From positions 1-33,644 of the forward strand of contig CASQXY010000014.1 of assembly GCA_949432885.1 (NCBI GenBank): a stretch of 33,644 nucleotides of DNA, read 5' to 3'. Source of the stretch: an uncultured bacterium (GTDB taxonomy: Bacteria > Bacillota > Clostridia > Christensenellales > CAG-917). A program made the position numbers and the translations under genes. Below are positions 14,181 to 23,964 of this stretch, in pieces. A model generated the notes under the pieces. It worked only from the letters and a program-made list of their open reading frames with translations, had not been told where the DNA came from and did no database searches. How positions within the stretch are numbered: position 1 is the first letter of the stretch; every line of letters starts with the position of its first letter.

Positions 14181-17100
14181 TTATTTGAAATACTTCACTG
14201 CCGACTCGAAAATCTTCATGTCGTAATTTCCGATTACGTTCTTATAAAGACCGTGTCCTATACGCTCGGAGTGACCCATTTTGCCGAACACTCTGCCGTC
14301 CTCGGAGGTTATTCCCTCCACGGCCCATGCGGAGTTGTTGGGGTTGAACTGTATCTCGTTTGTCGCGTTGCCATCGAAGTCAACGTACTGCGTCGCAATC
14401 TGACCCTTTCTTGCAAGCTCGGCAATCAGCTTATCGTCGGCAAAGAATCTGCCCTCTCCGTGCGAGATAGGCACGTTGTACACCTCGCCCACCCTTGTTG
14501 CCGCAAGCCACGGGGATTTGTCGGAAGCTATCCTCGTCTGTACGATTTTGGACTGGTGGCGCGCAATCGTATTGAACGTAAGCGTTGGGCACTTTTCGTC
14601 GGTGTCTATAATTCTGCCGTATGGCACAAGCCCCAGCTTTATGAGCGCTTGGAAGCCGTTGCATATGCCCAGCATAAGTCCGTCACGTCTGTCGAGAAGC
14701 TCCGTAACGCCCTCCTTGACCGCAGCGTTTCTGAAAAACGCGGTTATAAACTTGCCGCTTCCGTCCGGCTCGTCTCCGCCCGAGAAGCCGCCGGGGATAA
14801 ACACGATTTGCGAGGCGGCAAGCGCCTTTGCAAAATCGTCTATACTGCGCGAGATTCCATCCGAACTCAAATTGTTTATCACCACGATTTCAGGCTCCGC
14901 GCCCGCGTCGCGCATGGCTTTTGCGCTGTCGTATTCGCAGTTTGTGCCGGGGAAAGCGGGTATAAGCACCTTGGGTCTTGCAACCTTTACCGCAGGCGCG
15001 ACGCGCTTTTTCGTTTGATAAGCTACGTTTTCGATTTCGCCCTGCTTCTGCGCTATATTGCAGGAATACACACTTTCGAGCTTATTTTCGTATATGCTTT
15101 CCAGCTCCTTCAAGGTCACTGCTTCATCGTCGAGCACGAAAGTCTCGTCGGCGGTGATATAACCCACGGTCTCTCCCTCGCCGCCCTCGGTGAGCTCGAC
15201 GATAAAGGAGCCGTAATTGTACTCAAACAGCTTCTGTACGCTCATCGCGCCGTCGAATGCGAAACCGAAGCCGTTGCCCATACAGCATTTCAGCGCCGCT
15301 TCCGCAATTCCGCCGAGAGTGAGCGTATAGCATGACACCGCTCTTCCCTCGCGCGCGAGTTTGGAAATTGTATCGAAAATAGCAATCAGGCTTTCCGTCA
15401 CGGGCAAGCCGTTCTCGTCGTACTCGGGCTTTATCAGCGCAACCCTGTGTCCCGCCTTTTTGAACTCGGGAGAAAGAATATGCTCGGCCTTTTCCGTCGT
15501 TACCGCAAAAGATACGAGCGTAGGCGGAACGTCGAGGTCCTCGAAACTTCCGCTCATCGAATCCTTTCCTCCGATTGCACCTATGCCAAGGTTCTTCTGC
15601 GCCTCGAACGCGCCCAAAAGCGCCGCAAGCGGCTTGCCCCAACGCTTGCCGTCCTTGCCGGGGTGCTCGAAATACTCCTGAAAAGTGAGATATACGTCCT
15701 TCAATTCCGCTCCGCTTGCAATCAGCTTGCTCACCGATTCCACAACCGCGAGATACGCTCCGTGATAGGGACTGTTTTCCGTGATAAACGGATTATATCC
15801 CCAAGCCATAAGCGAGCAGTCGTCCGTGTGCTTCTTCTCCACGGAAATCTTCTGTACCATCGCCTGTATAGGCGTGCGCTGCCTCTTACCGCCGAACGGC
15901 ATAAGCACCGTACCCGCGCCTATCGTGGAGTCGAATGTTTCAGACAATCCGCGCTTGGAGCAGATATTGAGGTCATCCGCGAGCTTTATATAATTTTCCG
16001 CAAAACCGCCCTCCGTTTTCTTCTGCGCGAAAGCGGGTTTTGCTACGGCTATATCGATATGCTTCTCCGCGCCGTTGGAATTGAGGAAGTCGCGGCTTAT
16101 ATCCACAATCTTGTTCCCGTTCCAGTTCATAACGAGCCTCGGCTCTTCCTGTACGACCGCCACGGGATAGGCTTGCAGATTTTCTTTCTCGGCAAGTTTC
16201 AAAAACGCGTCCGCGTCCTTTTTATCCACTACGACCGCCATACGCTCCTGCGACTCGCTTATGGCAAGCTCCGTACCGTCGAGTCCGTCGTATTTTTTTG
16301 GTACGGCGTTTAGGTCTATCACAAGCCCGTCGGCAAGCTCGCCGATAGCAACCGAAACTCCGCCCGCGCCGAAATCGTTGCAACGCTTTATCAACCTGCT
16401 GGCTTCTCCGTTCCTGAACAACCTTTGGAGTTTTCTTTCCTCGGGAGCGTTGCCCTTCTGCACCTCCGCGCCGCAGGTTTCTAGCGACTGCGCCGTATGC
16501 GACTTGCTCGAACCCGTCGCGCCGCCGCAGCCGTCGCGCCCCGTGCTTCCTCCCAGCAGAATGACGATATCGCCCGCGACGGGTCTTTCCCTGCGCACGT
16601 TCTCCTGCGGAGCGGCGGCTATGACCGCGCCTATCTCCATACGCTTTGCGGCGTAGCCGTCGTGATATATTTCGTCCACAATTCCCGTCGCAAGCCCTAT
16701 CTGGTTGCCGTACGAGGAATACCCCGCCGCCGCCGTCGTCACGATTTTACGCTGAGGCAGCTTGCCCTTAATCGTCTCGTTTACCGGCTTCAAAGGATTT
16801 GCCGCGCCCGTCACTCTCATCGCTCCATACACGTACGCGCGCCCCGAAAGCGGGTCGCGTATCGCGCCGCCTATACAGGTCGCCGCGCCGCCGAACGGCT
16901 CTATTTCTGTCGGGTGATTATGCGTTTCGTTTTTGAAAAGCAAAAGCCACTTTTCCGTCTCGCCGTCCACGTCCACGTCTATTTTGACTGTGCACGCGTT
17001 TATCTCCTCGGACTCGTCCAGCTTTTCCAGCTTGCCCTGCTTTTTGAGATATTTCACCGCAAGCGTAGCAATATCCATGAGGCAGATAGGCTTGGTTCTG

Positions 17101-17867
17101 CCGAGCTCCTCTCTCGTCCCGATATAGTCCTCCCACGCGCTCTGCAAAAGCGTATCTTCAAATTTCACGGAATCAATCGCGGTGAGGAAGGTTGTATGAC
17201 GGCAGTGGTCGGACCAGTAGGTGTCTATCATACGTATTTCGGTTATTGTCGGCTCTCTGTTTTCTGACTTGAAATACTCTTGACAAAACGCGATATCGTC
17301 TATGTCCATTGCAAGAGCGTATTGATTTATGAAATTTTCGAGTCCATCGCGGTCAAGCGATATAAATCCGTCAAGCGTAGCCACCGTCGTAGGTATGTCG
17401 TAATTTACTTTGAGAGTAAGCGGTTTTCCGAGAGAGGCTTCCCTCGCCTCGACGGGATTTATGACGTATTTTTTTATCTCGGCGACTTGCTCCGCGCTCA
17501 GCTTTCCGTAAAGCGCATATACCTTTGCCGTGCGCACGGTAGGACGTTCGCCGCAGGATATAATCTGTATACACTGCGCCGCAGAGTCCGCGCGTTGGTC
17601 GAACTGCCCCGGCAGATACTCAACGGCAAATACCGTCGCGCCGTCTACGTCGGGCTCGTCGCTCAGCAAATCCAACTGAGGCTCGGAAAACACCGTCTTC
17701 TTCGCATACTCGAACAGCTCCTCGGATATATTCTCCGCGTCATAGCGGTTGAACACGCGCACCTTTTCCAGCTCGGAAATGCCCAGCAAACTGTGCGCGT
17801 CCGCAAGCAAGGACTTCGCCTCGTTTGCAAGCTCACTCTTCTTTTCAACGAAAACTCTGAATACCAT
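14181..17867 (-). CDS. purL: FGAM synthase, long single-chain form
   Basis: 1228 residues; ATP- and glutamine-dependent conversion of FGAR to FGAM. This is the large one-chain form that needs no PurS or PurQ, of the clostridial clade. The N-terminal PurS-like part is followed by the synthetase core with DTYWSDHCRHTTFLTAI near 220 and KNETHNHPTEIEPFGGAATC near 310. The C-terminal glutaminase (from about 964) has PAFPGTNCEYD, the nucleophile in GICNGFQAL and the His-Glu pair in PISHGEGRF. All are intact. The start is ATG with GGAGG upstream. The purD stop TGA shares one base with this ATG, so the two are translationally coupled. A terminator follows. Confidence 0.96.
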   Translation of the reverse strand: MVFRVFVEKKSELANEAKSLLADAHSLLGISELEKVRVFNRYDAENISEELFEYAKKTVFSEPQLDLLSDEPDVDGATVFAVEYLPGQFDQRADSAAQCIQIISCGERPTVRTAKVYALYGKLSAEQVAEIKKYVINPVEAREASLGKPLTLKVNYDIPTTVATLDGFISLDRDGLENFINQYALAMDIDDIAFCQEYFKSENREPTITEIRMIDTYWSDHCRHTTFLTAIDSVKFEDTLLQSAWEDYIGTREELGRTKPICLMDIATLAVKYLKKQGKLEKLDESEEINACTVKIDVDVDGETEKWLLLFKNETHNHPTEIEPFGGAATCIGGAIRDPLSGRAYVYGAMRVTGAANPLKPVNETIKGKLPQRKIVTTAAAGYSSYGNQIGLATGIVDEIYHDGYAAKRMEIGAVIAAAPQENVRRERPVAGDIVILLGGSTGRDGCGGATGSSKSHTAQSLETCGAEVQKGNAPEERKLQRLFRNGEASRLIKRCNDFGAGGVSVAIGELADGLVIDLNAVPKKYDGLDGTELAISESQERMAVVVDKKDADAFLKLAEKENLQAYPVAVVQEEPRLVMNWNGNKIVDISRDFLNSNGAEKHIDIAVAKPAFAQKKTEGGFAENYIKLADDLNICSKRGLSETFDSTIGAGTVLMPFGGKRQRTPIQAMVQKISVEKKHTDDCSLMAWGYNPFITENSPYHGAYLAVVESVSKLIASGAELKDVYLTFQEYFEHPGKDGKRWGKPLAALLGAFEAQKNLGIGAIGGKDSMSGSFEDLDVPPTLVSFAVTTEKAEHILSPEFKKAGHRVALIKPEYDENGLPVTESLIAIFDTISKLAREGRAVSCYTLTLGGIAEAALKCCMGNGFGFAFDGAMSVQKLFEYNYGSFIVELTEGGEGETVGYITADETFVLDDEAVTLKELESIYENKLESVYSCNIAQKQGEIENVAYQTKKRVAPAVKVARPKVLIPAFPGTNCEYDSAKAMRDAGAEPEIVVINNLSSDGISRSIDDFAKALAASQIVFIPGGFSGGDEPDGSGKFITAFFRNAAVKEGVTELLDRRDGLMLGICNGFQALIKLGLVPYGRIIDTDEKCPTLTFNTIARHQSKIVQTRIASDKSPWLAATRVGEVYNVPISHGEGRFFADDKLIAELARKGQIATQYVDFDGNATNEIQFNPNNSAWAVEGITSEDGRVFGKMGHSERIGHGLYKNVIGNYDMKIFESAVKYFK

Positions 17868-19138
17868 CACTTTACCTCCGTAGCGAGCAAAGCCCTTTTG
17901 CCTATATCTTTGCGATAGTAAGCGTTGTCAAACTCTATTCTTTCAACGTCGGCGTATGCCGCGTCTATTGCCGACTGCAAACTGTCCGCAATCGCCGTAA
18001 CGCCGAGCACTCTGCCGCCGTTTGTGACAAGCTCCCCGTCCTTACGCGCCGCGCCCGCAAAGAAAATTTTAGTTTCGAGCTCCTTGGGATATTTTATCGC
18101 GTATCCCTTGTCATAATCGGACGGATATCCCTCGGAAGCCATGATAACGCAGCAGGCGTGTTTATTCTCAAACTCGACTTTTATGTCGGAGAGTCTCTCC
18201 TCAGTCACCGCTCGCATTATGTCAAGCAAATCCGTCTTCAAAAGCGGCAGAACCACCTGCGTTTCGGGGTCGCCGAAGCGGCAGTTGTACTCCACCACCT
18301 TAGGTCCGTCGGGCGTTATCATAAGCCCGAAATACAAACAGCCCTTAAACTTCCTGCCCTCCGCGTTCATCGCGCGCACGGTCGGCTCGAATATTCTTTC
18401 CATACAAATCTTTGCGATTTCTTCCGTATAATAGGGATTTGGCGCGACCGTGCCCATTCCGCCCGTATTGAGCCCGACGTCGCCGTCGCCCGCACGTTTA
18501 TGGTCCATAGACGAAATCATCGGAACAATCGTTTTGCCGTCAGTAAACGCGAGCACCGATACCTCCGGACCTGTCATAAATTCCTCTATGACGACGTAAT
18601 CGCCGCTCTTTCCGAACACCTTGTCCATCATCATAGACTTGACTGCCGAAACCGCCTCTTCTCTCGACTGCGCAATTATGACTCCCTTGCCGAGCGCGAG
18701 CCCGTCCGCTTTGATGACAACGGGCAGAGGCGATTTTTCCGCATAAGCGAGCGCGTCATCCATACTGTCGAAAACCTCGTAGCCAGCAGTGGGGATGCCG
18801 TACTTTTTCATCAAATTCTTCGCAAACGCCTTGCTGCCCTCGATTACGGCGGCGTTCGCGCGCGGTCCGAAGCAAGCGATACCCTTATCTTCGAGCGCGT
18901 CCACAGCTCCGAGCACAAGCGGGTCGTCGGGCGCGACTATCGCATAGTCCACCTCATTTTTCAATGCAAACTCGACTATCCCATCTATATCCTTTGCGCC
19001 TATGTTTACGCATTCGGCATCAATGGCGATTCCGCCGTTTCCCGAAAGCGCATATATCTTCTCCACACGCGGATTCTGCTTTATCTTCTTGATAATGGCG
19101 TGCTCTCTTCCGCCGCCGCCTACAACCAAAACTTTCAC
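17867..19138 (-). CDS. purD: Phosphoribosylamine-glycine ligase (GAR synthetase)
   Basis: 423 residues, normal length. It is an ATP-grasp enzyme making GAR from phosphoribosylamine, glycine and ATP. The N-terminus KVLVVGGGGREHAI is the canonical PurD start and fixes the initiation codon as GTG (19138-19136). ATP-grasp features include VIKADGLALGKGV, DGDVGLNTGGMG and VEYNCRFGDPETQ, with metal-binding Glu and Asn. The Shine-Dalgarno sequence is weak (GGGA, about eight bases upstream). It follows a 180-bp gap containing a stem-loop after the AICARFT gene. It overlaps purL by one base. Confidence 0.96.
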   Translation of the reverse strand: MKVLVVGGGGREHAIIKKIKQNPRVEKIYALSGNGGIAIDAECVNIGAKDIDGIVEFALKNEVDYAIVAPDDPLVLGAVDALEDKGIACFGPRANAAVIEGSKAFAKNLMKKYGIPTAGYEVFDSMDDALAYAEKSPLPVVIKADGLALGKGVIIAQSREEAVSAVKSMMMDKVFGKSGDYVVIEEFMTGPEVSVLAFTDGKTIVPMISSMDHKRAGDGDVGLNTGGMGTVAPNPYYTEEIAKICMERIFEPTVRAMNAEGRKFKGCLYFGLMITPDGPKVVEYNCRFGDPETQVVLPLLKTDLLDIMRAVTEERLSDIKVEFENKHACCVIMASEGYPSDYDKGYAIKYPKELETKIFFAGAARKDGELVTNGGRVLGVTAIADSLQSAIDAAYADVERIEFDNAYYRKDIGKRALLATEVK

Positions 19139-19280
19139 CTTTCAGTTCCCATCCTAAAATTTCAACGCAATTTATCGTAGATTGTTTTGTATTAATATCG
19201 TCTGTCTGTTAATAGCGATATCTTTGATTATTTGATTATTTGATTCTTCTATATATTCCGATTGTTCTGTATAAATTGAC

Positions 19281-19308
19281 CGAAACGGGAGTTTACACAC
19301 CCGTTTCG
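19281..19308 (-). terminator. Stem-loop between the AICARFT gene and purD
   Basis: Perfect 9-bp arms CGAAACGGG (19281-19289) and CCCGTTTCG (19300-19308) with a 10-base loop. The minus-strand tail is only moderately T-rich (GTCAATTTAT). It could be an attenuating terminator or a message-stability element within the purine unit. The 140 bases that follow are AT-rich, with a short tandem TGATTATT repeat. Confidence 0.5.
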
Positions 19309-19319
19309 CACCTTTTAGC

Positions 19320-20504
19320 TCAATGATGAAACAATCTCATGCCGGTAAACGCCATAACCATTCCGTACTTGTCGCAGCAATCGATAACGAGGTCGTCGCG
19401 TATGGAACCGCCCGGTTCGGCGATATATTTCACGCCGCTTCTCTTCGCCCTTTCGATATTGTCGCTGAACGGGAAGAACGCGTCCGAGCCCAAAGCCACT
19501 CCGTCCACGGAGTCGAGATGCGCTCTCTTTTCCTCGTCGGTGAAAGGCGACGGCTGTTCGGTGAAGTACTTCTGCCAGATGCCGTCCGCGCACACATCCT
19601 CCTCGTTATGATTGACGTAGCCGTCCACGACGTTATCCCTGTCCGCTCTGCCGAGTTCGGGTCTGAACGGCAGATTGAGAACCTTGTCATGCTGACGCAA
19701 AAACCAAGTGTCCGCCTTTGTGCCAGCAAGCCTCGTGCAATGTATGCGAGACTGCTGTCCCGCACCTACGCCGATTGCCTGTCCGTCCACCGCATAGCAA
19801 ACCGAATTCGACTGGGTGTACTTCAAGGTGATAAGCGCGACAATCAAATCGCGCGCAGCTTCGGGTGTCAAATCCTTATTTGCCGTCACGATGTTTCGGA
19901 GCAATTCGGAATTTATTTTAAAATTGTTTCTGCCCTGCTCGAAAGTTATGCCGTATACCTGCTTGATTTCCTTTTCGGCGGGAACGTAATCCTTGTCTAT
20001 CTTTACGACGTTGTACGTACCCTTTCTTTTGGATTTCAGTATTTCGAGCGCCTCGTCGTCGTAATCGGGAGCGATAACGCCGTCAGACACCTCTCTCTTT
20101 ATCATAAGCGCGGTAGTCACGTCGCACTTGTCCGAAAGCGCGACCCAGTCTCCGAACGAGCACATTCTGTCCGCGCCTCTGGCTCTTGCGTACGCGCACG
20201 CCAGGGGAGATTCGTCAAGTCCCTCGATATCGTCCGCAAAACACGCTCTTTTCAGCTTCTCAGAGAGCTTCACTCCCACCGCCGCGGACGTAGGACTTAC
20301 GTGCTTGAAGGACGTCGCGCAGGGGAGCCCCGTAGCCTCTTTAAGCTCCTTTACAAGCTGCCAACTGTTGAACGCGTCCAGAAAATTGATGTATCCGGGT
20401 CTGCCGTTAAGTATTTCGATTGGAAGCTCGCCGCCGTCGTTCATATAAATTCTGGACGGCTTTTGATTGGGATTGCAACCGTATTTAAGCTCGAATTCTT
20501 TCAT
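19320..20504 (-). CDS. purH: AICAR transformylase, stand-alone (no IMP cyclohydrolase domain)
   Basis: 394 residues equivalent to the C-terminal AICARFT domain of PurH. The N-terminal cyclohydrolase domain (about 200 residues) is missing. It transfers the formyl group of 10-formyl-THF to AICAR, giving FAICAR. The catalytic Lys-His pair lies in TSFKHVSPTSAAVG, and SNSVCYA, GAGQQSRIHCTRLA, SDAFFPFSDNIE and AEPGGSIRDD are typical. The start has GAGGG upstream, overlapping the end of the purO gene, ten bases away. With the adjacent PurO-type cyclohydrolase it replaces bifunctional PurH. The symbol is used for the activity only, since the gene is not full-length purH. Confidence 0.93.
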   Translation of the reverse strand: MKEFELKYGCNPNQKPSRIYMNDGGELPIEILNGRPGYINFLDAFNSWQLVKELKEATGLPCATSFKHVSPTSAAVGVKLSEKLKRACFADDIEGLDESPLACAYARARGADRMCSFGDWVALSDKCDVTTALMIKREVSDGVIAPDYDDEALEILKSKRKGTYNVVKIDKDYVPAEKEIKQVYGITFEQGRNNFKINSELLRNIVTANKDLTPEAARDLIVALITLKYTQSNSVCYAVDGQAIGVGAGQQSRIHCTRLAGTKADTWFLRQHDKVLNLPFRPELGRADRDNVVDGYVNHNEEDVCADGIWQKYFTEQPSPFTDEEKRAHLDSVDGVALGSDAFFPFSDNIERAKRSGVKYIAEPGGSIRDDLVIDCCDKYGMVMAFTGMRLFHH

Positions 20505-20514
20505 AATTACCCTC

Positions 20515-21237
20515 TTATTTAACGTTTTTATTTATCATGCGGTTTTGCACTTCGCCCGTATTTAAATCAATGTAGCGCACATAAAGCGAAATCTTGTTGT
20601 TTTCGTCAAGCGCATTCCATATCGAAGAGGTAAACTCATCTATGCAATTCGGAACCGCTACTCTCTCGGGTTCGCCGCAGAAAGTAGGAATGGGGTTGCC
20701 GTCGCAGATATACGTATGGATAAAATGGCCGAGTCCCGCTTTGGAGGGATAGGAATAAGTATAACGGCAGCAATCGCTTCCGATATCGTCTATGCTCTTT
20801 AATATGCTCATCTCATAATCGAAGTCATTCCCGTTAAAGTTGAGAATACCGCTTATTCTGGGAGTGAAGTTGGGGCCGTCGGGCTCGAACTCGCGCGTGG
20901 TAAGCGCTCCCGAAAAACTGCCGCCGATTGCCAGCGCGTCGTACACGGTGTCCGTCTGATTGCCGTTTGTGACTATGATATGATTTTGATATTTTCTGAT
21001 AGGAGAATAGATTATAAGGCTCGGGTCCTCTACCTTGCTCTCGTCATAGGGATAAATTGTCACCTCGTCGCCGTTTTCCACAAACACGCGATTGCGGCTG
21101 TTTGCGCTTCTGCCCATAATGAAGTATGCAAAGCACGCCTTGCTTCCGTCTTCGCTTCTGCCGATGATTATGCCTCTTCCGACATAGGAATTACCCTCGA
21201 TGAGCGATTTTACGCTGTTGATTTTGTAGATATCCAT
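20515..21237 (-). CDS. purO: PurO-type IMP cyclohydrolase
   Basis: 240 residues, matching the archaeal-type IMP cyclohydrolase family, which closes FAICAR to IMP. Supporting features are SYVGRGIIIGRSEDG near 17-31, AYFIMGRSANSRNRVF near 37-52, YDALAIGGSFSGALTTREFEPDGPNFTPRI (in the middle; NFTPRI is typical of the family) and a C-terminal strand-rich part. The start has AAGGAG, about eight bases before ATG. It is placed immediately before the stand-alone AICARFT gene, the upstream step of the same pathway. It lies 122 bp after purN; no clear terminator or promoter was seen in that gap. Confidence 0.85.
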   Translation of the reverse strand: MDIYKINSVKSLIEGNSYVGRGIIIGRSEDGSKACFAYFIMGRSANSRNRVFVENGDEVTIYPYDESKVEDPSLIIYSPIRKYQNHIIVTNGNQTDTVYDALAIGGSFSGALTTREFEPDGPNFTPRISGILNFNGNDFDYEMSILKSIDDIGSDCCRYTYSYPSKAGLGHFIHTYICDGNPIPTFCGEPERVAVPNCIDEFTSSIWNALDENNKISLYVRYIDLNTGEVQNRMINKNVK

Positions 21238-21359
21238 TACCGTCTCCTTATGTTTATATCCTTTTATGCCGATAAATCATGTCCGATCTATACGTCATAA
21301 ATCGTTTACATTTTTCAAAACGCGGTGTTTATTCACGCATTTTGCATTTTAAACTTCCG

Positions 21360-21977
21360 TTACGCGTTTTTACCTCTAAGTATTTCTCCGCAGGCTTTTT
21401 CCACGGACAGCGGCAGCATCTTCCACTCTGCCTGCTCCATTACGCGCCTCTGCAAAATCTCGGGGGTATCGCCGTCCTCTATTTCGACCGCTTTTTGCAT
21501 AATGATTTCGCCGCCGTCGGGAATTTCGTTGACAAAGTGCACGGTGGCTCCCGTGACCTTAACGCCGTACGCAAGAGCCGCTTCATGCACGCGCAATCCA
21601 TAGAAGCCCTTGCCGCAGAATGACGGTATAAGCGACGGATGCACGTTGATAATGCGTCTCGGATATGCCTTTGTGAAATTCTCGCCCAATATGCACATAA
21701 AGCCTGCCAGCACAATGACGTCTATCCCGTTTTTTTCGATGAGTTTTTTGATTGCATCCTCAAAATCGATTGACGTGCAGAAATCCTTTCTGTTTACGAC
21801 TGCCGTAGCTATGCCCGCGGCTTTCGCTCTTTCGAGCGCGTATGCGTCGGGTTTGTTTGATATGACTAGGGATATCTCCCCGAGTGAAATTATACCGTTT
21901 GTTTGCGCGTCGATGAGCGCCTGCAAATTTGTGCCGCCGCCGGATACGAGTACGGCTATCTTCGCTTTTCCGCTCAT
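21360..21977 (-). CDS. purN: GAR transformylase (10-formyl-THF-dependent)
   Basis: 205 residues, normal length. It transfers the formyl group from 10-formyl-THF to GAR. SGGGTNLQALID near the N-terminus binds phosphate. The catalytic Asn and His lie in INVHPSLIPSFCGKGFYG, and the Asp lies in VNEIPDGGEI. The ATG overlaps the stop of the formate channel gene in an ATGA arrangement, and a GGAGGAG ribosome binding site lies within that gene's last codons. The pair is therefore tightly coupled: the transporter is co-translated with an enzyme that consumes formyl-THF. Confidence 0.96.
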   Translation of the reverse strand: MSGKAKIAVLVSGGGTNLQALIDAQTNGIISLGEISLVISNKPDAYALERAKAAGIATAVVNRKDFCTSIDFEDAIKKLIEKNGIDVIVLAGFMCILGENFTKAYPRRIINVHPSLIPSFCGKGFYGLRVHEAALAYGVKVTGATVHFVNEIPDGGEIIMQKAVEIEDGDTPEILQRRVMEQAEWKMLPLSVEKACGEILRGKNA

Positions 21978-22735
21978 GCTTTCTCCTCCTCTCTTCCGAC
22001 AGCCGTCATATCAACTTCGGCTTTTCCGTTTTTATCGCAGATGTCGCACGCCGCTTCGCTTTCGATTTGAGTTGCGGATACGGCTTGAACGGATATCGTC
22101 TTTTCTTCCGCCTCCGTCTTTCTGTTTTTCACGAGCAAAGCTCCGAGCGGAATAAGCAGTGCTCCGAGAGCATTGCCGATTATCACTATCCATATAAAGC
22201 CGAACGCCCTCGCCGAGTACACGCCCGCAATAGCGAAATACCCCATATCAGCAATCGAGTGCTCGAAACCGCTGAGTATGAACGCGGGGATACAAAACAC
22301 AATGCCGAGCACGCTTTTTTTGTACTTATACACTCCGACAGCTATATACATGAGCACGCCGCACAGTATGGCTCTGATAAAGGTCTGCCACAGCTGCTGG
22401 TCGAGCTTCGCCGCGCACATAACCGCCGCCGTCTCATGTAAATTGGGTATGGCATACTGAACGGCAATGCCCACAACCGCGGTTGCAATCACGTTGCCGA
22501 GCAGTCCGAGAAGCAATCCCGATATGTAGTCTTTTTTGAGATTTTCAAGCAAAAAACCTATTCTGCCCGTAAAGAGTGAGAAATTCATAAGGCAAATGGA
22601 CAGCAACGCAACGCTGAAAAGTATCGCGCCCACCCATTTGGTATCGCAGCCGAGATACACGCAGCAGCCTATCGTAATAAGAAGCCCTGCCGCAAGTCCT
22701 TCGAGAATTTGTTTGGATATACTCCTTATCACCAT
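21974..22735 (-). CDS. Formate/nitrite transporter (FNT) family channel
   Basis: 253 residues with six hydrophobic helices (about 12-30, 36-56, 72-95, 115-135, 141-153 plus re-entrant segment, 175-203) and a charged cytoplasmic C-terminal tail of about 50 residues. FNT marks are [10 protein letters not shown] (near 51-60) and [10 protein letters not shown] (near 156-165) with the central pore His159. FNT pentamers carry formate, nitrite or related small anions. Overlap with purM (seven bases) upstream and purN (four bases) downstream places it firmly inside the purine unit. With formate-THF ligase in the neighbouring unit, formate is the most likely substrate, by inference. It is not a purine transporter; nothing resembles NCS families. 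Confidence 0.85.
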   Translation of the reverse strand: MVIRSISKQILEGLAAGLLITIGCCVYLGCDTKWVGAILFSVALLSICLMNFSLFTGRIGFLLENLKKDYISGLLLGLLGNVIATAVVGIAVQYAIPNLHETAAVMCAAKLDQQLWQTFIRAILCGVLMYIAVGVYKYKKSVLGIVFCIPAFILSGFEHSIADMGYFAIAGVYSARAFGFIWIVIIGNALGALLIPLGALLVKNRKTEAEEKTISVQAVSATQIESEAACDICDKNGKAEVDMTAVGREEEKA

Positions 22736-23772
22736 ATTTCGATTTTATCTTCCGATTTGACAATTTCGCCTATCACATAAGCGTTCTCGCCGTTGGCTTT
22801 CAGAATGTCGAGAGCTTTTGCCTCGTCTTCTTTCGCAACGATAACGCACATACCCACGCCCATATTAAAGGTATTGAACATATCTCTTTCGCAAATACCG
22901 CCTCTCTTTGCGATAAGGTCGAAAATAGGAAGTACCTTAACGGCGGATTTTTGCACCCTCGCGCCCAAACCTTCGGGAATGCTTCTTGGGATGTTCTCAT
23001 AGAAGCCGCCGCCCGTAATATGCGAGATACCCTTGACGCGCACCTCGTCGAGAAGCGCGAGCACGGGTTTTACGTAAATTCTAGTCGGAGTAAGCAACGT
23101 TTCGCCTATACTCTTTCCGCCGAGCTCCGCAACAGGTGATTTGATATCGGCATTCTCCACGTCGAACACCTTGCGCACAAGCGAGAATCCGTTTGAATGC
23201 ACGCCGCTCGACGGAAGCGCTATGATGACGTCGCCCTCGCGCATTTGCGTATTGTCGATTATCTTAGACTTGTCCACAACGCCCGTGCAATAGCCCGCGA
23301 GGTCGTATTCGTCTACGGGATAAAAACCGGGCATTTCCGCAGTCTCGCCGCCTATGAGAGCGGCTCCCGACTGCACGCAGCCGTCGCAAACTCCCTTGAC
23401 GATATCCGCAATACGCTCGGGAATATTCTTTCCGCACGCTATGTAATCTAGGAAGAAAAGAGGCTTTGCGCCAACGCATATAACGTCGTTCACGCACATT
23501 GCCACGCAGTCTATACCCACCGTGTCGTGCTTATCCATAAGAAAAGCCAGTTTCAGCTTTGTGCCTACGCCGTCCGTTCCGCTCACCAGCACCGGCTTTG
23601 CAATCCCCGTCATATCCAGCTCGAAAAGTCCTCCGAAGCCGCCGACTCCCGAGCAAACGCCCGCTGTAATCGTCTTTGCGATGTGCTTTTTCATCAGTTC
23701 GACCGCTTTGTAGCCTGCGGTTATGTCAACGCCTGCCGCCGCGTAGCTGTCGGATTTGGATTTGTTGTTCAT
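22729..23772 (-). CDS. purM: AIR synthetase
   Basis: 347 residues, standard length. It uses ATP to close FGAM to AIR. Features are [17 protein letters not shown] at the N-terminus, [56 protein letters not shown] and [11 protein letters not shown]. The reading frame is open 41 codons upstream, but AGGAG lies just before the chosen ATG and the family begins here. The upstream gap to purF holds a hairpin repeat (23850-23964). Its end overlaps the channel gene start by seven bases. Confidence 0.96.
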   Translation of the reverse strand: MNNKSKSDSYAAAGVDITAGYKAVELMKKHIAKTITAGVCSGVGGFGGLFELDMTGIAKPVLVSGTDGVGTKLKLAFLMDKHDTVGIDCVAMCVNDVICVGAKPLFFLDYIACGKNIPERIADIVKGVCDGCVQSGAALIGGETAEMPGFYPVDEYDLAGYCTGVVDKSKIIDNTQMREGDVIIALPSSGVHSNGFSLVRKVFDVENADIKSPVAELGGKSIGETLLTPTRIYVKPVLALLDEVRVKGISHITGGGFYENIPRSIPEGLGARVQKSAVKVLPIFDLIAKRGGICERDMFNTFNMGVGMCVIVAKEDEAKALDILKANGENAYVIGEIVKSEDKIEIW

Positions 23773-23849
23773 AATTTCTCCTAGGTTTGTTTTATTTGAA
23801 TTGTTTCCGCTTAGATTTAGTATAAGCCCGTCGCCAATTACTTGAACAA

Positions 23850-23964
23850 GCGCGATATTTGTACGCAGCGCTAGGAAGTGACGTTCTGAAGACAAGCCTA
23901 ATGTACGCTTAGCACATGACTCGGCAGACGAAAGTCACTGACACCGCAATGCCAAATAGCGCGC
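23850..23964. repeat. MITE-like 115-bp element with terminal inverted repeats
   Basis: GCGCGATATTTG (23850-23861) and CAAATAGCGCGC (23953-23964) are inverted repeats matching at 11 of 12 positions. Inside, AGTGAC and GTCACT are also inverted. The element fills the gap between the purF stop and purM. Its right 72 bases are related to 26945-27017 after fhs. It carries no ORF. In the message it could fold into a long imperfect hairpin and affect stability. Confidence 0.6.

Noticed and set aside
14253..19180. Several 200-360 aa + strand open frames across purL and purD
   Set aside because: They mirror the codon pattern of conserved purine genes on the other strand and show Arg/His/Tyr-rich translations without motifs.
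19281..19308. PurR operator (PurBox) upstream of purD
   Set aside because: CCGAAAC resembles half a PurBox, but the second half is an exact inverted arm forming a hairpin, and flanking AT-rich bases do not fit. A stem-loop explains it better.
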